From NCBI GenBank assembly GCA_036346225.1, contig JARFIW010000941.1, positions 2,735,638-2,799,637 of the forward strand: a DNA stretch of 64,000 nt, written 5' to 3'. A model generated the notes under the pieces. That model did no database searches, had not been told where the DNA came from, and saw only the letters and a list, made by a program, of their open reading frames with translations. Numbering within the stretch: position 1 is the stretch's first letter; every line of letters starts with the position of its first letter. Origin of the DNA: Platerodrilus igneus (lineage: Eukaryota; Arthropoda; Insecta; Coleoptera; Lycidae). Made by a program: the position numbers and the translations under genes. Shown one piece after another: positions 11,051-20,502 of this stretch.

Positions 11051-11250
11051 TTGGCATCTGACAAGTGTAAACCCGCAATAGGGTTACCTCAAAACCATTT
11101 ACAATCTTCGTTGAACAATATTGGTATCTGACAAGTGTAAACCCGCTTTAGGTCGCCTCAGAATGATATAAAATATTTATAACACAAGATTGGTATCTGA
11201 CAAGTGTAAACTCGCCATAAGGTCGCCTCAGAACCATGTTAAAATTTACC
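11051..11250. repeat. Three tandem 70-bp units at the inner edge of the right pseudo-LTR
   Basis: The motif ttggtatctgacaagtgtaa starts at 11051 (one base changed), 11121 and 11190, giving periods of 70 and 69. Each unit ends with a gtcgcctca-like segment. An inverted diverged copy lies near 8545-8573, just inside the left arm. Confidence 0.85.
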
Positions 11251-11698
11251 AAAATCATAATGAGTTTTCCCCTTCAAAATAAATATAAAAAAACGACGTA
11301 ATCGCCACTTCTTTAATAACTTTTCTCCCAATTGTACAAATAGAAATATGTTAAAAAATGTTTTCCAATCCTCAAGTTATTAAATTTATATCAAATTTAA
11401 CAATAAGAATTTATCAGCTGATTTCACGTTAAGCGTATTGGCTACCTAAAAAGTCGTTCCCAGGTGCAATACAAATTGAAGGCAATCATTCTTTTAAACT
11501 TTAAAATTTTTCACCTAATGTACTCAAACCAAATATATCGATTATCAATAAATCAAAGACACCTTCAATTTATGTCAAAATGTCAAACTTGAAATTATTA
11601 TTTTGACAACGATGCTAGGTCATGGATCGAAACGTAAATAAAGATGATTTTAAAAACTATGAATGGTTTAATTCCCAAAGAAGATTAAAAAAAGTGCT
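11188..11698. repeat. Right pseudo-LTR of the Penelope-like element
   Basis: It is the inverted copy of the left arm (4962-5019 plus 8119-8575), with the gypsy insertion absent. Because it is uninterrupted, it shows the original sequence at the gypsy insertion point. Confidence 0.85.
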
Positions 11699-11735
11699 AA
11701 ACAAACCACAACAAACATACAAGAAGTGTTTGCAA

Positions 11736-11747
11736 GTAGAGAGATTT
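11736..11747. repeat. 12-bp target site duplication of the Penelope-like element, right copy
   Basis: gtagagagattt, identical to 4950-4961. Confidence 0.85.
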
Positions 11748-11905
11748 CGTTTTTAAAATTAACAATTATCAAATAATATTTAACGTCTACGATTTCTCAA
11801 GAAAGACTTAATGGGCTATCAATTATTGCAATAGAGAATGATGTATGTAAAGAAGTAGACAAGAATGAAGTTCTAATCAAATTCGCGACTATAAAGTCAA
11901 AGCGA
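11748..11905 (+). pseudogene. ZMYM1-like hAT transposase, C-terminal dimerization segment
   Basis: Starting in the target duplication, the frame reads REISFLKLTIIK, a stop, then YLTSTISQERLNGLSIIAIE and further Lys-rich residues. In the family this is the SFSKLKLIKNYLRS-type hAT dimerization region at the C-terminus. It is in the same frame as the fragment ending at 4961 once the Penelope-like element and one duplication are removed. Confidence 0.8.
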
Positions 11906-12246
11906 CTTTTCTTTTTTAAAATTAAGTTTTTTTGCGATGTTTGTAAACTTCTAAACAGTTTTTTATATTTAAAATAATATATATTTTTATGAAATGAAGT
12001 TCCTTTTCGTGCAATGTATACTTAAGTTAGTGCATTTTATTTTATGTAAAAAAATTACTATTTCCTTTTTGTACGTCTTTTGTTTGTTATTTACATTTGA
12101 GTATGTACGTACAAAACTAATATATCTATATTGATTTTTTTTATTATAAACAAGTTAAAATTTATCTATATATTGTCATTTTCAAAAAAAAGTGCTGCTT
12201 AAATCTTGTTTACATCGAGGCGCTATAACTCTTAGAGTCGGCACTG
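11906..12246. other. 3' non-coding end and right terminus of the outer hAT
   Basis: AT-rich, with no coding signal. It ends with cttagagtcggcactg, whose reverse complement looks like a hAT terminal repeat. Confidence 0.6.
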
Positions 12247-12254
12247 GATATAAC

Positions 12255-13233
12255 GCATCAAAAAAATAGCGACAGTCATCATATTTTTAAAAAAACCATA
12301 AACATAGGTTAGCTTGCTTGAATTACAGTTGCCAATTAGAAAATAAAATGGGCAATATACGCGCGCACCTGCAATTGAATAATTTAGGTTATAGGCGCTC
12401 TACTTTTAAAGTCTCTGACTGTAAAACGTGGCAACTTTTTGCTTTAGTGAAAAAGCTCTCTATTTAATTGGTTTTCCGTTACAACTTAAGCTGCAACGAC
12501 AATTTCTCTAGTTCAAATATTATTACCTCGTGATTTCTTAGCGAAAGCCAGCTGGCTTTGTGGTTGTGGCTCAGGGGAAATCATTTTTGCAAATCACAAA
12601 ATTAGCAAAATAAGTACAAAAAGGATTTTATATGAAACTTTATTACTGCATAAAAATTCACCGAAATTTATACAAGCGCTTATGGTGCGTCTTACTATGT
12701 TGCATACATAATGTATTTGATTCATATCTCGTACGACATACGAGAACCTTTATTATGAAAAGCTTGTTGCTGAAATAACCTCACATGCATAGAATTATAC
12801 GCCAATATTGCTTTTATCGGTGACTTCTCACGCTGAATTAAAATTTAAACTATGGTCATTTAATATAAAAACACGATTGCCAAGAAGTTTACACTTATCA
12901 AAATGAGTTTCAGGTATACGATGCTTCGAAAAAAATCAACCTTTCAAAGTTGACGTAAGCAATTGAATTTAAATGCACCTAACTTAATCATAAGCCGTTA
13001 GAGGATCCAAGGCTTTTCCGGAAGTAAACAGTTTTTAGAATACAGTAACAACGAAATGTTGAATAGCGAAAGCGAAATATAAGCGCATAGTCTTACGCTT
13101 TAATCCTCTTTAGCCGAAACTAGTTGCCTAACTCTACATCATGTATATGTTCACTTAATTGTTTTGTGTAGGCAATAAAAACATGATTGGACCTATACAC
13201 CTTTATGAAATTCAAAACGCATTAAAAGGAAAC
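12255..13233. other. AT-rich stretch without recognised genes
   Basis: No convincing coding frame, RNA gene or element boundary was seen on either strand. Confidence 0.5.
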
Positions 13234-13248
13234 AGTATAACATATCCC

Positions 13249-13545
13249 TTACATGTGATTTTCCAATGCTTCACCCAAAGGTACTACATTGGCCTGGAGC
13301 GAGTTTTTTTACCTGGAAAATTTGGAATTTTGCCGAACCCTTGCCGTTCCAAACAAGGTGGGGATCTTTAACGTGCGTGACAACACTCACACACGGGAGC
13401 TCCATTTTACCTCTCATTCGAACGAGGGTGTATTTTTGTGAAAAATGTTCGTCTAACATTTTTCAAGCGGACCGTGTCGGGATTCGAATCCGAAACCTCG
13501 GGCGTAGTAGTGACACACATACCACTACGCCACACGGAACCGCCT
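13249..13545 (-). mobile_element. tRNA-derived SINE, copy 2 (about 297 bp)
   Basis: Flanking bases 13234-13248 and 13546-13560 form a 15-bp target duplication with two mismatches. On the minus strand the head at 13545 has a clear box A (tggcgtagtgg, 13522-13532) and box B (ggattcgaatcc, 13480-13491) at tRNA-like spacing. The internal pol III promoter therefore still looks recognisable in this copy. The body carries the CACGTTAAAGATCCC block shared with copy 1, and a small hairpin (aaaaatgtt/aacattttt) near 13440-13463. Related SINE bodies are common in invertebrates, but the family could not be named. Confidence 0.85.
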
Positions 13546-13560
13546 AGTGTAACACATCCC

Positions 13561-14143
13561 GCGTCGATTTTCCATAATGCTATTCAACGAATGAATTTAT
13601 GATTGTTGTACCTATAAGTGTGTAAGTAGTACAAAACCCAAAGCGACATAAAAATTTCCGCTCATTTAAACTAATATAAAAATGTAAGAAGTTCCTCTTA
13701 TAAGAAGTGTATAGAGATTGTGTGTATATAGAATATATGTTTGTGGAGGAGAGATAGACTTGCATTAACCTAATCACCTTGCTCTGCTTGTCTGTCTCAT
13801 AAACGTTGAGGACATTTTTGTTCTTTAAACACATCATACTGGGTAAGCCATGTTATGCAATATTTGCACAAAGTAATCTTATAAACCCTTAGTCCGTTTA
13901 TTAAATATATGTAAGATAAGACATACATTAACCTTATCATCGCGCTAATCACACGTCGTTCTGTGTCTGTGCCTGTCATTCAACTACGTGACCGCTAATG
14001 TTATTAACTCTTTCGCTAGACCTGTTTTACCATATTTGGTTAATGCCAAATTTTGTACATAGTTGCACATACAAACAAATTCTTCCACAATATTCGCACA
14101 TTTTTTTTTTTAATTAAACTAGAGTAACAAGTTCTAAACATAA
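13561..14143. other. AT-rich stretch without recognised genes
   Basis: Nothing supported. Short frames on minus here have no motifs and look like chance. Confidence 0.5.
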
Positions 14144-14406
14144 ATGATTTTTTCGCGACTGAATATATTTGACCGGTCACTTTCGGTTTAAACCAATCTG
14201 TTTTTGCGCAGTTTGGTCATCAGAAAACCGGAAGTTCCCCTCCGGTACCGCCATATTGAAATAATAACTGGTCTCTTTTGGTTTTAACCGTGTTGTAGAT
14301 GTAGTTACTGTTGGTTGGTCATTGAGGCGGAGTTTGTCATAGCCTACAATTTACCCTAAATTCCAATGTTCATTGTTTTTAAATTAGACTATTTAATTAA
14401 TAAAAT

Positions 14407-15573
14407 ATGGAAAACAACACAGAAGAAATGATAGAGTATACATTAAATCACGCCGGTAGAGATTATGTTGTTATAACCTCCTTTACAACAGCAAACAAGG
14501 TTAGAAATGGTGAGTATTTTAATTCCATATTCAGATTCTATCACAATTACGGACTTTATTCTATAGATCCTGAAGCTGCACAAAATTTGCTTTATGAAAT
14601 GGGCCTTCTTTCATCGGAAGATTTAACTCTTATTGTTGTAATCGAAGACAATAATCGTGAGTAAAAGATTTTTATATAAATTGCTTAACTATTACAACAG
14701 TTTGAATTGTAGAGCCTGAGGCAGCATTAAGTAGAATTGATGAGTTACTGTCTGTTAGTTATTTAAAAGAAACGGATCAGAAAGAGAATAGTAAGTATGC
14801 ACATGCACATTGCTTTTAAAGACTTTACATAAATATATAAATGATGCAGTCATATGGACATCAAAGAAAGAAACAGTGCAGGACCATGACGCTACAGAAG
14901 AATTACTTATATTTAGAAATAAATTGAATTCGAAATTCAATGATAAACGTACTGTTAAATCTAAGTTGTGGAATGATATAGCCGTTCAAATCAATAATGT
15001 GGGTTATAATCTGGGGAGTCAAGCAGGTGAGAAATGTAGACAGAAGCTTATTTTGCCTACATAAACGGAGTGAAAAAGACTGGCACAGAAAGAATAGATC
15101 TGCCTCCATTTTATGATATGCTACATTCAATATTTGGTAGGTCATTGCTATTCATTGTAATTAGACGTATTATTACTAATAGCATTTTTATTTTAGGAGA
15201 TAAGCACAAATGCAGTCCATCATTTTTCTTGGACTCTGAACTCCCTGAAATGACTTGTATATTAGAGCAGTCTGATAATTTATTACCCAAAAATGTGGAT
15301 CTATACAGTAGCGAGTCTTTTCAAGAAATTACATATCCGACAACATCTAAGCAAGTGACTAACCGATTTTAAATAAAAAATTCTATAAAGTTGTCTTCCA
15401 ATACCAATACAAAATTAAAAATAATACAAGAGGAATTTCATAAATATCGCGAGGAAAGAAATCATCAGTTCAATTCATTGCAAGCGATTTTACAGCAACA
15501 GCTGGAACAAAAAAATCAGTTTTTAGAATTGTGGACATGGGTGAAAACCATACAACCGCTATCAGTCAAATAA
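14407..15573 (+). pseudogene. Harbinger Myb/SANT-like accessory protein, five exons, two breaks
   Basis: Four short GT-AG introns (14510-14566, 14657-14712, 14791-14849, 15137-15196; 56-60 bases) join exons in frame. The third junction gives IIWTSKKETVQ, the start of a Myb/SANT-like trihelix domain that continues through LLIFRNKLNSKF, LWNDIAVQINNVGYNL and KCRQK. A shift near 15050 leads to GVKKTGTERIDLPPFYDMLHSIFG. The C-terminal part (15391-15573) is a Gln/Glu-rich coiled coil. In live elements this protein binds the termini and imports the transposase into the nucleus. The breaks are one frameshift near 15050 and one in-frame stop at 15370-15372, after which the same frame continues. Confidence 0.75.
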
Positions 15574-15599
15574 CGCCATCAATGACTACACGTAAGCGG

Positions 15600-16587
15600 A
15601 AGCACGATCAGATGGATACATAATCGCCTTCGACAGTTGATTAAAACCAATATGATTCATCTTCTGATCGTCATGAAAATGTTTAAAACGTGTAGATTAT
15701 AAGCAGACATTTTTTGTATGCCTTAATAATAGTGCTGTATAATTGTTATGTATTTAACATTGAACTTTGTAGTTTCTTCATTCTTGATATAAATATAAAT
15801 GTATTCGTTCTTGTGGAATTGATTGTCTTGCTGTATTTGAACAAACGTTTAGATATTTTATGAACCCTAAAATGTGGACCAAAATAAATGATATTGATGT
15901 AATTTTATAGTTTACACTGATCTTTCTGGGACTACTTCGAAGTGTAAAAAGAAGTTTTTTAACTAATTACAAAAATAGGGCTTTTAAAAACCTTTCAATG
16001 ACTGAAAGCAGAAAATAATAATTTTACTTATGAATGTTTGAAGGTAGAACTTTGAAAATTAAGGCTCTAGTAAGTACCTTCAGACTACAGTTAAAGTATA
16101 ATTTGGTTAACTAAATTTTCAAGATTGGGAAATTTAGTCAACTACAGTAAACGTATTTCATTTAATAGTATTCTAAAGAATTTAGAAGCATTGCTAATTA
16201 ATTTCTCATTTTTATTCTGTTCACTGATGATATTTCTGACTATCTCTGAATTCTTAATATATCAGTTGTTTTTGTCGACTATAGGTCGTATCTGATAGTA
16301 AACAATTTGCTTTCTAGGACGTGGTTTTGAGATGAATGATAAATCATTTGAAATCTAAATGTATTACAAAATACAATACACACTTTTTTAATAAGACATT
16401 ATATACATCAAGATTATGCTTTGATGATATAAAAAGAAAATAAGTAATGTAAAAGAAAATTACAGTATTGCAAAGATGGAACTAATAAAGGTTGAATTTA
16501 ATTAAAATGTTTAGCATGATTTAATACAAAGTTAGAAAATTCATAAATAATTACTGCCTAAGCATTCTACAAATGTTATTTTCTTTT
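15600..16587. other. Harbinger internal non-coding region between the convergent genes
   Basis: AT-rich, with no coding signal. It lies between the 3' ends of the accessory gene (plus) and the transposase (minus) and probably holds their 3' untranslated regions. Confidence 0.45.
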
Positions 16588-16673
16588 ATTTCCTCCAGAA
16601 TTCTGTCATCTCTATTTTATGTAGGTCTTGATTTCCTCCAGAATTCTGTCATCTCTATTTTATGTAGGTCTTG
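16588..16673. repeat. 43-bp perfect tandem duplication
   Basis: Two adjacent identical copies (16588-16630 and 16631-16673) just beyond the transposase C-terminus. Being identical, the duplication is likely recent. Confidence 0.9.
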
Positions 16674-16689
16674 ATGTACTAAATCTCTG

Positions 16690-17033
16690 TTGTTCTACAG
16701 GTTCATTCTACTCATCTCCCAGCACATAGCAAAAATTATGAAGCATAAATGCCGAATTGGCAATTTCAATAGTTTTTGCAGCAAAGTAACCATTGATGAA
16801 TGTTAGGCACCTCCGTCTTCCTCTAACAAGACCAAAACTATGTTCAATTGCAACTCGATCAGCACTTAATTTATAGTTATGATGCTTTTGAGCTCTAGTT
16901 ATGCCTGGTACTAGACGATATGGTGTCATCAGGAAAATGCGCTATCTCCAATTCAATGCCACTCTCGGTTAGGGAAATACTGTTCTGGCCCATGATCTTT
17001 AATGCTGCGTGCCATTACGGACAAAGAAAATAC
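16690..17033 (-). pseudogene. Harbinger transposase, C-terminal exon
   Basis: A splice acceptor (ttttgtag on minus, ending at 17034) precedes VFSLSVMARSIKDHG and FPNREWH, then a stop. GDSAHF follows in a nearby frame, then MTPYRLVPGITRAQKHHNYKLSADRVAIEHSFGLVRGRRRCL and a tail ending LHNFCYVLGDE. The E in RVAIEHSFGLVRGRRRCL is the third catalytic residue of HARBI1-like DDE transposases. One stop and one frameshift near 16940-16960 break it. The upstream exons lie beyond the piggyBac insertion. Confidence 0.8.
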
Positions 17034-17080
17034 CTACAAAATATTAAAGGTTATTTTAGACATTGGTTTCAGTGAAGACT

Positions 17081-17084
17081 TTAA
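17081..17084. repeat. TTAA target duplication, left
   Basis: TTAA precedes the piggyBac left end; the matching copy is at 19505-19508. Confidence 0.75.
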
Positions 17085-19504
17085 CACCTTGAATGCGTAT
17101 GTCGTATATAGGCGACACACGCATATATTCAGCAGTGCTGATGTCGTACATTGGCGACATTCGTATGTTTCAGTTTGTAGCTTCAGTATTATTCTAGCGT
17201 TGCTCGTGGCTGCTTGGATACTGTTTAGCGTTGTTAACACGCATTGTATTAAACGTAAATTAGGGTTCGTTTCTCGAAGAGACTTTTTTTAATCGTACAG
17301 TTTTAAATTAAACAAATGGCCGGCCGGCCGGCCCTTCTCGACCTAAAAGACGTAAAGTGTCTATTAAAAATAAAAATAAGCTCACAGATGAAGAACTGGC
17401 ATTGCTATTAAATATTTCAGATGAGGAAAGTGATTATCAGTTCAGTGGTAGCGATTGGGAGGACGATGGATGGGGAGAATTAGACAATGAATCAGGTACT
17501 AATAATACCCGTGTTTTCTTCTAGAATTTAATGGTTTTAATAATTTTAGATAAACAAAGTGGCAGTGATGAAGAGAATACTAGCAGTAAAAGCACAGGTA
17601 GTAAGTACCTTATGAGTTATATTTGTCTTATTACATTTTTCTATTAGGTCAAGGACAATCACAACATAATGAATTTGAGCCCGATAATGACGCAGTTTTA
17701 GATGCACCTAACAATGCAAACATAATTCCTATTGTTGTACCTAATTGGCAAACTGTTTCTGAAGGATTAGAAGACTGTGTGTTTTCAAAACAAAATGAAC
17801 TGCTTGTGCCTATACCTGGAAACGAACCAATTGATTATTTTCTATTATTGCTGGACAAAAATATTTTAGAATCAATAGTGGAAGAAACTAATGCATATGC
17901 TGAGCAGGTGTTTCTTGAAAAAGTAGAAACTGAAAGATCGCGAATTTCGCAATGGAAGCTTCTTACAGTTCCAGAACTTTTAAAATGTATAGCATTAGTT
18001 TTGCATACAGGGACAATAAAGATAAACAGATTGCGAGATTATTGGAAAAAAGATCGAATGTTTAATCTTACTTGCTTTTCAGAACATATGAGCAGGGATC
18101 GCTTTCTTCTGATTTTAAGATGTTTGCATTTTTCTAAAAATCCATCACCTTTGGATGTAACTCCAGAAGACCGTCTCTACAAGATACGGCCATTGATCGA
18201 TTATTTTAATAAAAAAATGATGGAGGTTTATTACCCAGGTAAACAACTTTCTTTGGATGAATCCATGGTATTGTGGCGCGGACGCTTGGCTTTTCGGCAA
18301 TATATCAAAAATAAAAAAACATAAGTATGGCATCAAGCTGTACATGTTGACAGAGCCAAATGGAATTGTTATAAAGTTTGTTGTCTACACAGGACAGTTA
18401 GATGATATGGGTGGCAAAGGCCATGCGGAAGAAGTTGTGTTACATTTGTTGCACGAAAAATTAAATAATGGGCATTCCATATTCATGGATAATTTTTATA
18501 ATAGCTTTTTACTTGCAAAAAGTTTATTAGAAAAGGGTACCTACTGCACAGGTACCCTTAGACTAGATAGAAAATACAATCCAAAAGAAATTATTCAGAA
18601 AAAACTTAAAGTTGTAGAAACAATATCCATGTATTCAAATGGAATTATAATCGGCAAATGGAAAGACAAGCGTGATTTTGTTTACATTACTACAAAATTT
18701 GAAAATACAATGATTGAAATCACCAATAAAAGGGGTCAGCAAAAATGTAAACCTCTACCAATACTAGAGTACAATAAGAATATGAGTGGTATTGATCGTC
18801 ATGATCAGATGATGGCATATTACCCATCTGACCATAAGACTGTACGATGGTATAAAAAGTTAAGTATCCATATTTTTCAATTAGCACTTCTAAATTCTTT
18901 CAATTTGTTCAATAAGTTTTCTGGAAGAAAATTAAATTTGTACGATTTTCGCATGCAACTTCTAAAAGCGCTGCTCCCACAAAAAAAATCTGTCAGCGTT
19001 CTAGTTAGCAAAAAAAACACCGAACACTTTCCAACCAAAATTACCGCAAAAAATAAAAAAGACCGTATAATAAGAAAACGATGCAAACAGTGTCATTCGA
19101 AAAACATTAGAAAAGAAACAATTTACCATTGCGAAATCTGCCCAGATTTACCGGGTTTATGTATTGATCAATGCTTTGTAATTTATCATAGGAACTTGCA
19201 AAAATAATACATTTTTGCAATTCTTATCATATTTTTTTGTATTACAACATTTCTGAATTCAGTGCATTTTTTTAAAATTGATATTACCAATTCGAAGTGT
19301 TTTGCTTTTTAGTTTGTTTTTATATTTTATGTTCTATTTTTTATCGATATATATTTATACATTTACTTATATTCTTTTTTATAAATCTTCTCACAAAATT
19401 AAAAAACTATTTTATCTGTAAGTTTTTAGTTGCTTGTAAAAAATAAATATCTTGTTTTGCTGTGACTATTTATGTCGCCAATGTACGACATCAGCATACG
19501 ACAA
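17085..19504 (+). mobile_element. piggyBac transposon, 2420 bp, nearly intact
   Basis: TTAA flanks both sides. Imperfect inverted sequences lie at the ends: gcgtatgtcgtatataggcg near 17094 and the inverse of gctgatgtcgtacattggcg near 19475-19494. A second inner copy of the same motif is at 17138-17162, giving the asymmetric subterminal repeats often seen in piggyBac. The length is usual for the superfamily. The insertion lies in an intron-like stretch of the Harbinger transposase. The end sequences next to TTAA are not well matched to each other, so the exact termini carry some doubt. Confidence 0.82.
17316..19207 (+). pseudogene. piggyBac transposase, three exons, two small frame breaks
   Basis: Introns at 17496-17549 and about 17598-17647 (a better donor, gtaagt, lies 4 bases further on) join an acidic N-terminus to the DDE domain. 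The catalytic aspartates are visible: LSLDESM (about 18252-18275), FMDNFYNS (about 18483-18506) and the GIDRHDQMM pair (about 18790-18815). The C-terminus has a Cys-rich zinc-binding segment (CKQC, CEICPDLPGLC, QCFVIYH). Total length is near 595 residues, as usual. The breaks are a 7-A run at 18315 that shifts the frame, and a GGCC x4 repeat right after the ATG at 17316 that leaves the N-terminus in the wrong frame. Both are repeat-length changes and could be sequencing or replication slippage. Confidence 0.85.
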
Positions 19505-19508
19505 TTAA
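19505..19508. repeat. TTAA target duplication, right
   Basis: Matches 17081-17084. Confidence 0.75.
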
Positions 19509-19761
19509 AATCAGTGAGCAATGCTAATGTAGCCAATTGGTGCTAAGGAAGGGGGGGCACAAAATAAATAATGAAAACCTTTTATAAGATGCTTAAAACC
19601 TTTCAGCAGTTCTTAATTTTCCGAAGTGATTCAAAAATCTATTCAGTTTTTGGGAGAGTATATAATTTTTAAGACGCAGCGAACGTATTAAGGACAGTTT
19701 GAGTTTGGTTCCTAAAGTTTATGATTAAGTTGTTTTACTTGAACTTTTGTTCAAAACATTT
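19509..19761 (-). other. Harbinger transposase intron-like sequence
   Basis: A donor-like gtaaat follows NYPG on minus at 19761, where the family normally continues with an aspartate-bearing GAIDG segment. That segment was not found here or left of the piggyBac, so the central exon seems deleted. Confidence 0.5.
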
Positions 19762-20290
19762 ACCTGGATAATTTTGGAATTTCTCAATTATAGCTTCAAA
19801 TTCCTCTTTTGATTTTGGCCATAGAATGTATTTGGATCGTAATTTAAAATTAATTATATACAGACATGCATTAACAATTTTCATAACTGTAGAAGGTAAT
19901 AAATTGAAGCGGTCAGCAATTGAATGAAGCGTGTCCTGATGTGAAATGTACCACAAAAATACCAACAAACATGTAGATTTCCACCACAATATTTTCTGCG
20001 TAATATATGAAATTCATCATTTTTAATCATCTTTTCGAGGAGATTGTAAAACGTTTGTTTCTTCATTCGAAATAATTGGAAGAACACTATTTCTTTATAG
20101 GAGTGCAGCCATATATTTTCAGGATGAATACTTAAGTGAGTCTCCTTAACCATATTAAGGAGAAACAATAACAGACACTTACTATTACTTCCACACATTT
20201 CCCTTATTTGAAATCTGCTAGAAATTTCCAGGTCATCAAAAAGCACCTCCTTTAAATCGTTAAAATTAATTGTTGACGGCTATCCATTAT
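19762..20290 (-). pseudogene. Harbinger transposase, N-terminal exon
   Basis: On minus, a start region near 20285 leads, after an early shift, to LFDDLEISSRFQIR, then FRMKKQTFYNLLEKMI and YCGG. After another shift it reads VFLWYISHQDTLHSIADRFNL, STVMKIVNACLYI and LWPKSKEEFEAIIEKFQNYPG. This is the helix-turn-helix and early part of HARBI1-like transposases. At least two frameshifts break it. Confidence 0.78.
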
Positions 20291-20502
20291 TGATTGACTA
20301 TTCGCAAAACGAACCTTAAAATACACAGTTAAGACTTAGGTTAGGTGGTGTTCAACTTGACATTGACCATAAGCATAACCAACGTATTGTGGCGATTCAA
20401 ACTACCAATTCAAATTTAATTGAAGTGGGGGGTAAATTTAGGAGACCAACAATGACCACACTGGTTAACTACGGTTGCGAATATTCAGTCGCGAAAAAAT
20501 GC

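Larger units (their letters stand above)
4962..11735 (+). mobile_element. Penelope-like retroelement with inverted arms, split by a gypsy insertion
   Basis: A 12-bp target duplication (4950-4961, 11736-11747) bounds the element. Its ends form long inverted repeats: 4962-5019 continued by 8119-8575 on the left, and about 11188-11698 on the right. The right end has an extra 37 bases beyond the inverted repeat (11699-11735), and a diverged copy of that extension occurs near 8575-8605. Such inverted pseudo-LTRs with a short one-sided extension are known for Penelope-like elements. The coding region (8661-10876) has the reverse transcriptase and GIY-YIG motifs. A gypsy element at 5020-8114 accounts for 3.1 kb of the length; without it the element is about 3.7 kb. 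Confidence 0.88.
1..12246 (+). mobile_element. Old ZMYM1-like hAT DNA transposon, 5' end outside window, interrupted by two large insertions
   Basis: Three plus-strand transposase fragments (1-253, 4299-4961, 11748-11905) read as consecutive parts of one hAT transposase of the ZMYM1-like (DUF4371 plus hAT dimerization) type. The predicted 3' terminus is at 12246, where the reverse complement reads CAGTGCCGACTCTAAG, a typical hAT terminal repeat; the next 8 bases (gatataac) would be the target duplication. Its 5' terminus is not in the window. Two insertions explain the gaps: a BED-hAT at 254-4290 and a Penelope-like element at 4962-11735. The reading frame resumes at both junctions once one copy of each target duplication is removed, which is strong evidence for the reconstruction. 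The host hAT carries stops and frameshifts and must be inactive. Confidence 0.8.
14144..20502. mobile_element. PIF/Harbinger DNA transposon, interrupted by piggyBac
   Basis: The inverted termini share attttttcgcgactgaata: plus near 14146-14165 and minus near 20482-20500. The flanks are TAA on the left and TTA on the right, consistent with the 3-bp TWA duplication of this superfamily but with one mismatch. Inside are the two genes expected of Harbinger: a Myb/SANT-like accessory protein on plus (14407-15573) and a HARBI1-like transposase on minus in two remaining pieces (20290-19762 and 17033-16690). A piggyBac at 17085-19504 lies between those pieces. The transposase exon with the first catalytic residues was not found. 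Confidence 0.82.

Noticed and set aside
14144..14146. TAA as the exact Harbinger target duplication
   Set aside because: The right flank reads TTA, so the duplication is imperfect; only approximate ends are claimed.
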